From: Cryptomeria japonica
Lineage: Eukaryota > Streptophyta > Pinopsida > Cupressales > Cupressaceae
Direction: 5' to 3'
Length of the DNA stretch: 64,000 nt
NCBI RefSeq assembly: GCF_030272615.1
Contig: NC_081410.1
Coordinates: 288,857,957-288,921,956, forward strand
Positions 1-11,350 of the stretch are shown piece by piece. Under the pieces are notes generated by a model, which worked only from the letters and a program-made list of their open reading frames with translations, searched no databases and was not told where the DNA came from. The position numbers were made by a program, and so were the translations under genes. The first letter of the stretch is position 1. Each line of letters starts with the position of its first letter.

Positions 1-277
1 TACGGCATTGAGAATCCATTGCGTGAGACTCGGCGGCCGTATTCTGATTAGCTATTGGGTGTGTACCTAAGTCAGCAAGCAAAGGTTTTCATTCTCAGCC
101 AATCTCCTTAGGATAGACTGATTGATGTGTTTTTAACAATTAAAAACCTTTGAAACAAAAATATAATCTGATTTCTGTGTTTGTAAGTCAAGTCAAGATA
201 TCATCCATTAAAATACAACAAACATTGAAAACTCAAACTTCAAACTATCAAATTCACAAGTTTTGCAGCAGATTAGC

Positions 278-512
278 TCTTTCAATCCAAATAGTCGCAC
301 CTACAGTCCAAACAATCGCATCTACAGTCCAAATGGTCTCACATATAGTTCAAACAGTTGCATTTATAGTCCAAACATTAGAGTTTTCAGTCCAAATAGT
401 TGCTCTTTCAGTCCAAACATTAGCGTTTAAAGTTCAAACATTAACTCTTTCAGTCCAAACGGTCGCACCTTCAGTCCAAACAGTCGCATTTTTAATCCAA
501 AGGTCAGCTCTC
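278..512 (+). repeat. Degenerate 21-bp tandem repeat, about 11 copies
   Basis: A unit of the form TCAGTCCAAACAGTCGCAYYT recurs every 21 bases. Read on the + strand it gives a seven-residue repeat of the type VQTVAPS in an open stretch from 150 to 575. Because the period is a multiple of three, the copies stay in frame. The stretch lies upstream of the element A polyprotein and may be a remnant of its leader or gag-side ORF. No match to a known domain is recognised. Confidence 0.75.
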
Positions 513-673
513 TTGGTGTTAATGTCAAATTTCTCATATTTCAACATTAACTCTCAAAGGTTGAGCATATTATAGAGTTGGGTCAAAATTGTAATCTCCT
601 AAGTTCAAACATTCAATTTGCTAAACCTACACATCATTATTTGAACTTTAGAGTCACTGTATAGCAGAACAGA

Positions 674-872
674 GTTCCTGGTTTATCAGTCAATGTTTCT
701 AGTTTGTATGTCAGTGTTTTCAATCAATATAGTAGCATTTTTGGTAAGTCTGTTAGAGTTTCTGGTCCAAACAACAACATTTCTGGTCTAAACAATAGCA
801 TTTCTGGTCTAAACAGTAGAGTTCCTAGTCTAAATAGCGGAGTTCCTGTTCATTTTGTCAGCGTTTCTGGTA
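674..872 (+). repeat. Second 21-bp tandem repeat block
   Basis: Units such as TTTCTGGTCTAAACAATAGCA recur every 21 bases, clearest between 757 and 850. They share the word GTCYAAAC with the block at 278-512, so the two blocks look like diverged parts of one array. The + strand translation is a seven-residue repeat of the type SGLNNSI. Confidence 0.65.
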
Positions 873-1348
873 AAATACATCAAAATCAGAAAACAAAAAC
901 AACCCATTTCTCAAACAGTCAAACATAGAGAGTAGGTCATCTTGTTGGGTCATTTAATTAGGTTATCTTCTGTCAAAAACAAATTCAAGAACAAGACACA
1001 CAAAAAGTCTCAAGTATTCACCTCAAACAAGTTAAAGATCAAACACCTTAAAGTGCAACATCACATTATCTTTGATAAACTGATCACTCAAACATAGTTT
1101 CTCATCAGGATCAATCATCCTTTATCATGAAACTACAATGCTTGATCAGAATAACCTCGTTCTTTATCATAGGATATATCGTTCCTATTTGAACTTGGTC
1201 ATATAAAAAATCACAAAATTTGCACTCCAAAACTAAGATCGAAAAACTTGCAAACAAGCAAATACTTGAAAAAAATCATTTCCTCAACAATTGATCACTT
1301 ATTGCGACACATTAAGCAAGATTTAATCACAAAAACATTCAAAACACA
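873..1348. other. AT-rich spacer without gene
   Basis: No open frame or recognisable RNA is seen here. A segment near 1160-1190 (TAGGATATATCGTTCCT) matches part of the repeat unit found at 6887-6935, which ties the spacer to the 3' part of the same element. Confidence 0.5.
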
Positions 1349-2938
1349 ATGCCCATTTTAATTGTAGCGCAGAGACATAAGATCGCTGAAACATTGGAAA
1401 TACCTAAAGATCATAGAAACATGGCATACCAAAGCAAAAGACAAGAACACATAACAAGCCAACATATAGGAGAAATCAAACAAGGCCAGAATCAAAATCC
1501 AACCATGTCAAAACTTAACAAGGATTCAAATACATATCCAAAGAAAGGTGGCTCTTTTATGCAACTATTAAAAATATCCCTAAAAGATTTGGATGAGAAA
1601 GATCACAATCACACACTTATATCTAGCAATGGTTCATCCCCCCATAAGAAAATTAACTCTCCAAAGGCATCTATTCTTACACTTCTTTAAAAAGTGCAAA
1701 AACCTTCCATAACATCCTCACCAGACAATACACCCAAAGATGATGTTCCCTGAGGGATATCCATAATGGCCATCAAACCTATGTCAGAGGATCCTATTCA
1801 AAACCTATCTACTTCATATCCAAGCACTGATTCCTTGCAACATCCCCATAGTGATTCCTTGCAAATTGAAGTCCTCATTTAGTAAACGCTTGTTAAACAT
1901 GTCCTAATAGATGGGGGAGCTAGCTTAAATATTTGCTCATTGAGTCTTGTCCGTGCTTTAGGTTATTTAGAAGATGCAGTTGTTCCCCTAAAAAAGATCA
2001 AAATCAAAGCACATAATGAAGAAGAGAATTCCTCTAAAGGAGTTGTGATATTACCTGTCAGAGTGGGACCTTTGCAGAAAAAAACAGCATGCCAAGTCCT
2101 AGATTTGGAACTACCATACAACATACTCTTGGGAAGACCATGGATATAGGACATACAAGCTATTACATCCACATGTCATCAATGCTTAAAATTTCCATAC
2201 AATGGACAAGAAATCACAACATCAGCCGACTTAAATCCAGTGCAGTGTGGTAATAACTTGAAATCAGTTCAAGAGATCATTGTTTCACATAATAGAGAAG
2301 AAGCATATTCAAGAACACAATCCAAGGAACAATCATTTGCATCAATTTTCTCAAACATGGAAGAACAACTGCAGCTAAAAGATCAAGGGAACAAATAATA
2401 TTCATTATCATGGAACAACAAACAAGAGCAACTTGAAATTGAAAGGGAAGAAGAAGATGTAGGTGTTGATGTAGTTCACATGTATGCAGAACAAACGTTA
2501 GGAACTAGCTTACTTGAATCAGAATCACATATAGCTAACATGGACTTAACCAAGGACGATCAGGATTTTCTTGTATGAGGTCATTCTGATGATAGTATCA
2601 TCCTAGACATGGAAATACCTACTGAAAGCTCTAACATCTCTATCATGACTCCAAATATCTCTAAAACATATCGACCTAAAGATCCTTTATCCTTAAGCTA
2701 TCCTGAACCTATGGACTGGGAAAATGAAGGACATACTAACATTGATACCTTACCTAATGACCATGCCATATCCTTATATCTTAATGAAATCAAACCTACA
2801 ACAACTTTCACCAGGGATTTTGCTAACGTGTCTTCAAGTCAAATAGGTGCCAAATCTCCTAGTTGCAAAAATGAAAATAAAGAAAACAATATCAGGTATA
2901 ATGCTGAAAACTATTTCTTGGCAACATTAGACTAGGAA
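1349..2938 (+). pseudogene. Gypsy element A gag-side ORF and protease, decayed
   Basis: The reading frame used by all later domains of this element (frame 2) can be followed from the ATG at 1349, broken only by stop codons. A retropepsin core VLIDGGASLNIC starts at 1901, with the active-site Asp codon at 1910-1912, and its C-terminal signature NILLGRPWI is at about 2125-2147. That signature is followed at once by a TAG where a sense codon is expected. After the protease comes a hydrophilic linker (2150-2938) rich in Glu, Asn and Ser. Polyprotein cleavage is the expected role of an intact copy; this copy has several stops and cannot make it. No CCHC knuckle is visible upstream, so the gag part is short or deleted. 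Confidence 0.7.
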
Positions 2939-3016
2939 AAAGTAAAAATAAAGGACGCATCTATCAGTGAAAACCTCCTTGAGGCTCCGAAAGATGGGAG
3001 ATTTGGCACCTTACAT

Positions 3017-3790
3017 GTGTACTATCAAGAGAAGTCATCTATCCTAATAGAACCAGTAGTTATCATTGACACAATCGATCTACATCCAGCAGAAATCTCT
3101 TTATCAGAACCAGCAAGGAAAAGATATTTGAAATCCTTCAAAAGATGGCAAAAAAATTTTACCTGGTCATATGCAGATATTCCAGGGTTCGATCCAGATC
3201 TTATAATACATCACCCAAATATCAGTCCAAGAGAAAACATCAATAATGGAACACAACATGGATCAAGAGAAGACATCAATAGAGGAGCACAACATAAATT
3301 AGGAGCAGGCATTCTATTTATCAAAATAGCTACAAAATGGAACATTAAACACCTTCAAGTCTTTGGAGACTCTCAGCTTGTCATTAATCAAATCAATGAT
3401 GACTATCAAAGAAAAGATGACAAACTCATGACTTACAAAAAGATGGTGGCTGATATCAAGAAATATTTTGTTGAAATCACTTTCGAACAAATTCCAAGAA
3501 ATGATAACAAAGAAGCAGATGCCATGGCAACACTTGCTTCTCTATTGCAAACACAGGAAAATCAAGAGTGTTATGAATTCCTGGTTGAAGAGTTGTCATA
3601 CCCTTCTCATAATTGTCCTGATTCCCAAACCATTTGTCAACTTATAGGACATGATTCCTCCCACTATGGCCAAACTTATACATACCTAAAAGGTAACATC
3701 TTACCTCTTGACTTATCGAAAAATCAAAAGAGAAACTTTATTCGCCAATCCTCCCATTATACTCTTGTCACAAATACCCTATTTAAATGA
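3017..3790 (+). pseudogene. Gypsy element A pol fragment: pre-RT linker fused to RNase H, RT deleted
   Basis: The fragment begins with the block that normally precedes the reverse transcriptase in Tat-type elements (WSYADIPGFDPDLIIHHPN, about 3167-3223). It then passes through a short duplicated stretch (two copies of a REDIN-GAQH-like unit, 3229-3296) straight into an RNase H. Recognisable RNase H pieces are GAGILF, FGDSQLVINQIN and a terminal EADAMATLASLL. The whole reverse transcriptase is absent, and the RNase H has also lost the segment that normally carries its conserved Glu between GAGILF and the next helix. The deletions keep the frame. The protein could not copy RNA. Confidence 0.75.
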
Positions 3791-4918
3791 GGTCTAGATG
3801 GTACTCTTTTAAGATGTCTCGAACAAGAAGAATCTGAGAAGGCCTTAAAGGAAGTCCATAATGACGTTTGTGGCACTCATTCAAGTGGTCTTACCCTTTC
3901 AAAAAAACTCATACACTTGGGCTATTATTGGCCGACTATGGAACGAGAGTCTTTTTAGATAGCTAGAACATGCAAACAATGTCAGATCCATGGGAATTTG
4001 ATCCATGCACCAGCACAAGAACTTCATACTTTGGCAACATTTTGGCCTTTTTGTCAATGGGGTCTTGATCTAGTAGGAAAAATAAATCCTTCTTCATCAA
4101 ATGGTCACAAATTCATCCTTGTAGCTATAGAATATTTTACAAAATGGACCAAGGTAGTACCTTTCAGAAATACCATAGGAAAACAAATTGTTGCATTCAT
4201 CTTGAATTACATCATCTGTCGCTATGGAATACCAATGACCATTATCACTGATAATGGGTAACCATTCAAGAATTAGGATGTACAAGAGCTATGTGAGAAG
4301 TTTAAGATCAAACATAGATTCTCCACACCCTATTATCCTCAAGGGAATGGGCAGGCAGAAGCATCTAACAAAACTATTCTAAAAATCCTCAAAAAGACAG
4401 TGACCGATGCTGGGAAAGATTGGCATACTCAACTAAACCCTGTTCTCTGGACCTACCGCACCAGTATCTGCACACAAACAAGTGACACACCTTTCTCTCT
4501 TGTATATAGATCAGAAGCCATATTTCCTATCAAAGTAGAGATTCCCTCTCTATGTGTATCACTAGAAGGTCTCATCCTAGATGAAGAACAAAGAGTGTCT
4601 AGACTACAAGAGTTAGAACTGATCCATGAATGAAGACAAAATGCCTTTGACCATTTAAAGGTATATCAGCAAAGAATGTGTCAAAGTTATAATCACAAGT
4701 TTAAACCAAGAATCTTTCAAGTTGGAGAACTAGTGCTAAAGGAAAATCCACGCAACTAGGCAGATCGAGAAAAGAAAGGAAAATTTGAACCAAACTGGTT
4801 AGCTCCATTTGTGGTCATAGCAGTCTTTGGGTCAGGGGCATATTAGCTATCAACACAAGATGGAGATCAGCTCAAGGAACCCATCAATAGCATACATTTG
4901 AAGAAGTTTTATGTCTAA
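3791..4918 (+). pseudogene. Gypsy element A integrase, decayed
   Basis: In the same frame as the upstream domains, a zinc-binding block (HNDVCGTH then CKQC, about 3856-3983) is followed by the catalytic core. The three acidic residues can be seen: Asp in QWGLDLVG (about 4055-4078), Asp in TIITDNG (about 4240-4258) and Glu in GNGQAEASNKTI (about 4345-4380). The C-terminal part with VGELVLKEN runs to a TAA at 4916-4918. In-frame stops occur at several places (for example inside the zinc-binding block and right after TDNG). Integrase inserts the cDNA copy into the chromosome; this copy is dead. Confidence 0.8.
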
Positions 4919-5929
4919 AAAATTCAAAAACAGTGAAAAAGCAAAAAATCCAAAAAATAGTGAAAAAGCAAAAACAACCAAAAAAAAATCAAATATGTGA
5001 AAAAGTGCAATAAAAATAGATGGTGAAAACCTGGCAAACAGGTGCTATCCGTCAGCTAGCTCTTCCATCTATTAAATCATGCATTTTATGCTTGCATTCA
5101 TTCATCCTTCATCAGCGTTGATCATCATGAAGCATTTGCACAAATGCAGACATCCCAGGTGGCTTCTTACCATGGTTTGGATCATTGGCTGTATCATATT
5201 TAAGGTTTGTTTCTAGGCTAGGGGCAAAATCTTGAACTTGGTTGGGGGCAAAAAGTTTTGATCATTTTGAGCTTAATCAAATAGGTAGAACAATAGTCAG
5301 ACAATGCTTGTCAAGCAAAAAACTGAGATACATCCAACATTGAACACAAGATCACATTGTCAACCATTAACTATCACATATCAATCTAAACATGACAAAA
5401 CACATATCAATGGATGATATATCTTGACTAATGATTTTAACACTTTGGCAGTAATGGTTCAACTATTTTATTTGGATTTTGTCTATCATGATTTCTGATT
5501 AACTTGAGGATGTCTTTGACTAGAGGAACAAGGAAGGAACGTGATATTTTTTCTACTGTCTGTAAATTAATCATTAATATGTGCAAAGTTTTCTAAGGAA
5601 ATGATCATCAACATATCATCGAAGACATTTCGGACTTGCATATAGAAATGGTTAATACTACCTGTTTTACGCAAGCAACACTCTGGTCATCTTGGTTCAA
5701 TTATACCTCGATGCTTGTGCTAACTTGCAATATCAAAACCCAGGAAAGTAGTGCTTAGTTCATCATGGTTCAATTATACCATTGATGTTTGCACTCAATT
5801 CCCACATTTTAAAGGCTCAATGATGAAACATAACAATGACTCCATGACCGTCTGATCACTGCATTTCATTCGCATCTACATTTGTATTTTAAGATAGATT
5901 TGCATTTCATTTTGCATGGGATCATAATG
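4919..5929. other. Element A 3' spacer, no gene
   Basis: Non-coding sequence between the integrase stop and the low-complexity tract. Purine-rich words (GGGGCAAAA at about 5220-5255) resemble the true polypurine tract at 7469-7482, but no LTR start follows them. Otherwise nothing recognisable is seen. Confidence 0.5.
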
Positions 5930-6302
5930 CTCATCTTTTCCAAGTCCAAATCAAACATCAAAAATCATCAAAAATTGAAAATAATCAAATCAAATCAAAA
6001 ATAAAAAATCATCACAAATCGCGAAAAATCATCAAAAATAAAAAATCACCAAAATTGGCAATCATCAAAAATCAAAAATCACCAAAATCATCAAAAAATC
6101 AGAATAATCAAATCATCATCAAAATCTAAAAATCGTCAAAATCAAAATTAGAAAATCGAAAAAATCAAAAAATCATCAAAAACCAAAAAAAAAAAAAAAT
6201 CATCAAAAAAAAAAAAACAAAAACAAAAAAAAAAGCATCATCAATTCCACAAAATTGTTAAAAAAATCGAAAAATCGAAAAAACCAAAAAAATAAAAATA
6301 AA
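5930..6302. repeat. A-rich low-complexity tract (ATCAAAAATCA type)
   Basis: Words such as ATCAAAAATC and CATCAAAA are repeated many times with slippage and end in long A runs (about 6185-6235). The tract resumes after the GC-rich island as A/T-rich sequence to about 6720. It looks like expanded simple sequence, not a coding region; open frames here are by-products of base composition. Confidence 0.75.
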
Positions 6303-6532
6303 ATTCCTTTCCTCCACTCCGCCCTCCACCTCCCCCCCAAATAAAAATCCCCCCCCCGGTGGGCGCCTAAGATGCCGCTCGCAGCGCCGACGACGGCTGC
6401 GGTGGCGGCCGCAACGCCTCCCGCAGTGCCGGCAGTGGTGCCTGTGGCACCGGTAGCGGGCCTCCACCTCTGCCCTCCTTTCCTCCACTCCACCCTCCAC
6501 CTCCGTGCCACCGGCTCCCCCTCCCCCCCAAA
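6303..6532. repeat. GC-rich island framed by a pyrimidine direct repeat
   Basis: A sharply GC-rich block sits inside the A-rich tract. It begins with TTTCCTCCACTCCGCCCTCC (from about 6307) and ends with a near copy, TTTCCTCCACTCCACCCTCC (from about 6479), so the centre is framed by direct repeats. The centre is built of GCNGCNG-type words and gives Ala/Pro-rich translation in one frame. No known gene is recognised. Confidence 0.7.
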
Positions 6533-6838
6533 AAATTTAAAATATTGCAAAAATCTAAAATTGCAAAAATGACATTTTTTTTAGAAAATTGTGAAAATCA
6601 AAATCAAAAATAAAATAAAAAAATAAAAAAAATTTATGTATTTTTTTGGAAAATACATGCATGCATAAATAAAAATTTTTGGGAGGCGTATGGAATTTTT
6701 TTTTAAAATCTGGAAAACCCAATGCAAATCTTATGCTACTCCCCCAAATATGCCAACATCAAGCATATATGAATCTTCCTGCAGCAGGATATCAACAAAA
6801 TGTTAGTTCTTCATCTCATCTAATGCATTCTATCATGT

Positions 6839-6985
6839 CTTATATAGGATGAATCCTTCCTGGAACCAGATGTTTTGATCAAATCTTATAGAGGATATAT
6901 CGTTCCTGAAACCAGATGCTTTGATCATCTTTGTCTTATACAGGAGGTGCCATTCCCGAAACCAGACTTGACCTTGATCTCATCA
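6839..6985 (+). repeat. Three ~48-bp tandem repeats
   Basis: Three units starting CTTATA-AGG and containing TTCCTGRAACCAGATG lie at about 6839, 6887 and 6936. The middle unit shares TAGAGGATATATCGTTCCT with the 5' spacer near 1170. Confidence 0.65.
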
Positions 6986-7204
6986 ATCCTATCAATTCAA
7001 TCAAACTCTATCAATCATCACATCAAGAACCACATCAAAGTGATTGAAGAACTCGCACTTTCATCAACCACAGTTACAGGACTCATCCAATAGTTTATCG
7101 GGAAATCAATTTCGCAAAGATCCAAAAAACTCCAAAGGTCAATTATCCCAATTGATCTCCCGAGGGGCATCCTCACATCAATATCTATCAATCAACGTCT
7201 AGGG

Positions 7205-7375
7205 CATCATATCGAGGTTTATCATCTCAAACATCGAATCCACATCATATCGGCATCATATCATTTCAAACATCGAATCAACATCTATCGAGATTTATCA
7301 TCTCCAAAATCAAATCAACATCATATTGAGATTTATCATCTCCAAATCAAACCAATATCATATCGAAACCAAATC
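7205..7375 (+). repeat. Tandem repeats of TATCGAGATTTATCATCTCC type
   Basis: About four degenerate units carrying ATCGAGRTTTATCATCTC and AAATCAACATCATAT follow one another directly upstream of the polypurine tract of element A. They appear non-coding. Confidence 0.6.
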
Positions 7376-7468
7376 TGCATCAAATCAAGATCAAATCTAC
7401 ATTCTATTGAATCAATAACATCATCAATCGATCTTTCTTTGAACCAATGCGTCATCACACATCGCTTC

Positions 7469-7482
7469 AAAGAGGGGCAAAA
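7469..7482 (+). promoter_or_regulatory. Polypurine tract of element A
   Basis: The purine run AAAGAGGGGCAAAA lies directly before TGTATACACC, the presumed LTR start. Such a tract primes plus-strand DNA synthesis in LTR retrotransposons. Confidence 0.7.
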
Positions 7483-8571
7483 TGTATACACCTAAAAATG
7501 GGTTGAAGATAGTTAATTAAATACGTAGATATTTGATTAATTCCCCTTCCTAATTAATTGAATTCACAAGCAATTTAATTAATTTCTATATTCATCTACT
7601 AGTAAATAAATCTAAATGATTTATTTATATAGTTCATCTCACAGCCCCCTTTGATTAATTAATGTCTTCCCATACTAATCAATTCTTTTAATCCCTAATT
7701 AAGATTAACAAACTCAAGTTTGTTGAGATTAATTGTCATTTTCCAATTATTTGAATTTCTAAATTCAGATGAGCACATGGCTCCTAACTTTAACCACCCA
7801 ATGTAACCATCCCCTAACTTAACCCATTCAATCTAATCTTGGGTCTAACTAAACCTATCTTATCTTGCACATTCTAACCTCCTTATCCTAACCTCTCATG
7901 GTGTGGATATCCTCTCCTTGAGACACATGACACTTTTGCCACATGTCTCCTCCCTTGGACACTTGCCCTCTCATGAGCAAGGCTCCTTGACACTTGTCAC
8001 CACAGAGATGACAAGTGTCCCTTCCTCCAACCTCTTCTCCAACTTCCTCAATCTTGGCCCTTGATATCTTTAGATCAAATCTGGACCATCGAAACCTACC
8101 ACCTCAGCTTCGGCCTTGGAATTCCTATAAATACCCCTCATTTTGGAGCAATAAGGATCCCCATCTCATTTCATCTTATGCATTGTTACTATAGGCAAAT
8201 CCCATCTCATATCAATTTAGGCATCATTACTATAGGCAATTTGCATTTCGATTATCTAGTAATTAGATTTGGAATTGATCATAGCATGTTAATCTAGTTC
8301 CTTACATCATGCATTTCATATCATTTCCATAGTCAATCATGATCAAATAGCTACTCAACTCTTGAGTTGCCACTTTGGAGGTCATTGCTCTGCTGAGAGC
8401 TCATCAATCCAACACCTTCAAGGTCCTCAAGAATAGAGGAAAATGGGACATTTCAAGGAAGGCTTATGGTTTGCATCTTTGATTTAGTTTTCAATTAAGC
8501 TTTCAATTATGTTTTTATTGTCTCATTATATGTGTATGCCTCTTATACTAACCACATTTTTAGCATCACAC
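7483..8571 (+). repeat. 3' LTR of gypsy element A (right end approximate)
   Basis: The block starts with TG after a polypurine tract. It contains a good TATA box (CTATAAATA at 8125-8133) and ends near a TAGCATCA just before sequence belonging to repeat X. The partner LTR is outside the window, so the right end is a judgement. Confidence 0.6.
8125..8133 (+). promoter_or_regulatory. TATA box in element A LTR
   Basis: CTATAAATA about 640 bases into the LTR is the expected core promoter of the element. Confidence 0.55.
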
Positions 8572-11345
8572 TTACATATGGCTAAATATAGCTTTGAAAA
8601 ATAAAACATCCCCTCTTATAGTGACTGCATGATAACCTATTATTTTGCCTTCTCTAATTATTTTATTTTAATATTTATTTAAGTATATGATACAATTAAT
8701 TTCAATAAATAATAAAAAAAAAATTAATTCTTTTTAAATTAGTTTTCTTTTTATAACTTAAAATATATTTATTAAGTTTTTAAGGAAAAAACCTTAATAA
8801 ATATATTTGAATTACAAACAATTTATTGAAGGGCTCTTGCCCTTTATTTGTTTCTTTAAAGGGCATGCAAGAAATTAGAATTTCAAACCCTAACTTATTT
8901 TTCACTCTGCATTCCGTGGAAATGAGCTCTTGTAGCTAGCATGCATGTTATTGGTTCAATCTGGGGTTTGAAAGATTAATTTGGATTTGAACAGGAACTT
9001 CTCTTTTGCATGGGTAGAAAGGTATGTGCCTTTATCTCCATCATATCTCTGTCGTAGTATTTTGAGAGAGAATATTTCTCATAGAAAATATGCTTTTGTG
9101 CATGTATTTTGACTATCTTTCACTATAATCAATGTCAATTTGTTGTGATAGTAAAAAATGAATGTGCCAGCTTCGTGATTGATAGACTTTTTGTATTTTG
9201 AACATATATTGTCATGTTGTGGATCATGCTCATGTGACTGATTACTGATCTAAATCTTTGTGTCTGTATCCTTCAAGATTACTCTCGAACATTTTTTATT
9301 GTATCACTTTTTTTATGTCAATATTCTTTTTACTGTGACATAATGCTGCAGCAAGACGATGGTTGTGGCTTTGAACCTATCTTTGTCATATAATGTTGCA
9401 ACAATCTTTTGTTATCTTTGGCTGCAACTTCAGTTGGTACATTACTACAGGTTTCCCTCCTATTGTATAGTATTGTCACCACTATTTTATGACTATGATA
9501 GAATAACTCTAAATGCTTTTGATCACTTATTTGGTTGACTAGTGACCAGAGGCTACTCCTTAATTGAATTTTTTATTGCTAACACCATCTTTGTATCCTC
9601 TATTTTTATTTTAAAGAAAGGGCTATCTATCTTGTATTTGGTGTTCATTAAATATCTCCGTCTTTATTGATAGCACTTCCCCGATACAATATGATGCTTA
9701 TTTATAGTGATTATCATGAGTTTATGAATGATTGTCTTTATCTTTCTCAAACTTCATTTGCATCCATGATGAATTTGGCTTGACCTGACTACGCCATCAC
9801 TGTATCCTTAGTACTATGACTGCATTATGGGTTCTAAGGTTTGCTCCTTGTATTGCTTTGACATAATGAACAATCTACTCAAGGCACTGTCAAGATCATA
9901 TTATTTGTTATAGGGCTGCCATGACTGATATAGACTATCTTTTAGTGATTATGATGATTATGCTTGAGCTTAGACTATCTTCCTTGACTGTGTGATGAAC
10001 TTTTGGCCATTGTTAAATCTTTGATGACTCCACATGACTTTGAATCCTCAAACTTGTGTTGTTCTTTATGATAGTCTTATGTGGTTTCTTTGAAGCGTGG
10101 TTTTCACCTTTCTCCATTTTTTAAGGGCTCCCTTTTAAGATTGTTCTCATTGCATGAATGCTAAATCATTATCATTATAGAAATCACTGCCTTTTGATGC
10201 TACTTTTCATGACTGTGATCTTGTAATATCTCTATTATTCTCATTAGTTGCTCCAAGAAAGTATATGATTCTTTCAACCTGTAAGACTCTCTATGGTTGT
10301 GGCTACTTTTATGATAGGACCATGGCTTCTATGTTCTTCCTCAAGATTGTGGATTGTGATTAAAACAATCTTATTTTATCTTCTTTCCTTGTAATTGGAT
10401 TCGACAATGCTGAGACAACCTATTTTCTTCTATTGACCACATGTGCACTGCTATGATAGGCTATTAAGACAGTCATCTCTACTTGTATTTACCTTATTTG
10501 CACACTCATATTTGTATTTTCTATTATGATACTTTGTTCTTCATGGTTAGTATGCTCTTAGAATACTAGTTGCCTCCATTTATCATGACTTCTCTTTCAT
10601 CTTTTACTATGATATGCCCTCATGCATGCTCCTTGAAATGATCCTTTGTTACTATCTTCACATGCTATTTTTTGTGGGTCTCTTGACTATTCTGCACATT
10701 TGAACACTCATTTATGCTACTATTGTCACAAAGGATTGCACCCATGATGTTTAAGTGTGAAACCTAGTAATCCTATGAAACATGGGAATACTTTCAAGCA
10801 TGTGGGTATGCCTATTGTGAAGGTAGACCTCCAAAGATCAGGTCAGCTTCCTGTCTAATGAATCTCCTAAAAATAAGTTTCTGTAGGGAAAAATTATAGA
10901 AGGAATACAAAAATTGAACCTATCCTATGAGGTGATGAAATCAGCAACCGCTTAACCCACAAAATCTTCAACAAATAACTTTGAAAGTTTCACTACTCAA
11001 CTGAACATTTGAATACATAAATATTTCATAGAAACAACCTGATTAGAAAGATTTCTCGAAGGACAATAAACTATCTTCACAACTACAAACCCATCAAAAT
11101 TAGATAACACAAACTATAACCTGCATTAACCATGTATCCTCCTAAGTTAATATTTCTTGAAAGAGACAACATTAAAGGATTCAAAGAATAAATCACAAAA
11201 AAATCATCAATATCTTTCATTCAACACTAGATAAGAAGTATCAAGAAGGAATTTGCTACTATTTTATTGAAAATAAAGGAATTACAACTATTACCAAATC
11301 AAAATGTGAGCTATCATCCTATCCTTGAGCATGAAAGGGTATGAT
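8572..11345. other. Uncharacterised repeat X, first segment
   Basis: T-rich, gene-free sequence to the left of copia 1. The part from about 8575 to 9035 resembles 18765-19156 plus 27487-27775 by eye. Shared landmarks are GCTAAATATAGC, a following AAAC-CCCTCT, an AT-rich hairpin, GGRCATGCAAG, TTCAAACCCTAA and GGTATGTGC. It may be an LTR or another repeat with two copies. From 9040 onward the sequence has recurring words such as TGACTGTG and TATGATT but no frame of note. Confidence 0.4.
8761..8808. repeat. Perfect 16-bp inverted repeat in repeat X
   Basis: AAATATATTTATTAAG at 8761-8776 is mirrored by CTTAATAAATATATTT at 8793-8808, with a 16-base loop. A related hairpin occurs at the equivalent place of the second X copy (about 19004-19037). 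Confidence 0.75.
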
Positions 11346-11350
11346 AATAG
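11346..11350. repeat. Left target site duplication of copia 1 (AATAG)
   Basis: Identical to 18483-18487 on the other side of the element. Confidence 0.9.

Larger units (their letters stand above)
1..8571 (+). mobile_element. Tat-like Ty3/gypsy element A, 5' end outside window
   Basis: The decayed polyprotein between 1349 and 4918, the purine tract at 7469-7482 and the LTR-like block from 7483 define one gypsy element read on the + strand. The domain order protease, linker, RNase H, integrase and the style of the RNase H fit the Tat branch of plant Ty3/gypsy elements, which carry an archaeal-type RNase H. The 5' LTR is not in the window and the right limit (~8571) is only where LTR-like sequence passes into repeat X, so no target site duplication could be checked. 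The element cannot be autonomous because its reverse transcriptase is missing. Confidence 0.7.

Noticed and set aside
278-872. Possible CRISPR-like array (regular short repeats)
   Set aside because: Repeats are contiguous with a 21-bp period and no unique spacers, and the context is a plant retrotransposon.
6203-6572. ORFs on both strands in the GC-rich island (Ala/Pro/Gly/Arg-rich)
   Set aside because: They follow from base composition; all run into homopolymer or low-complexity sequence and none has a domain.
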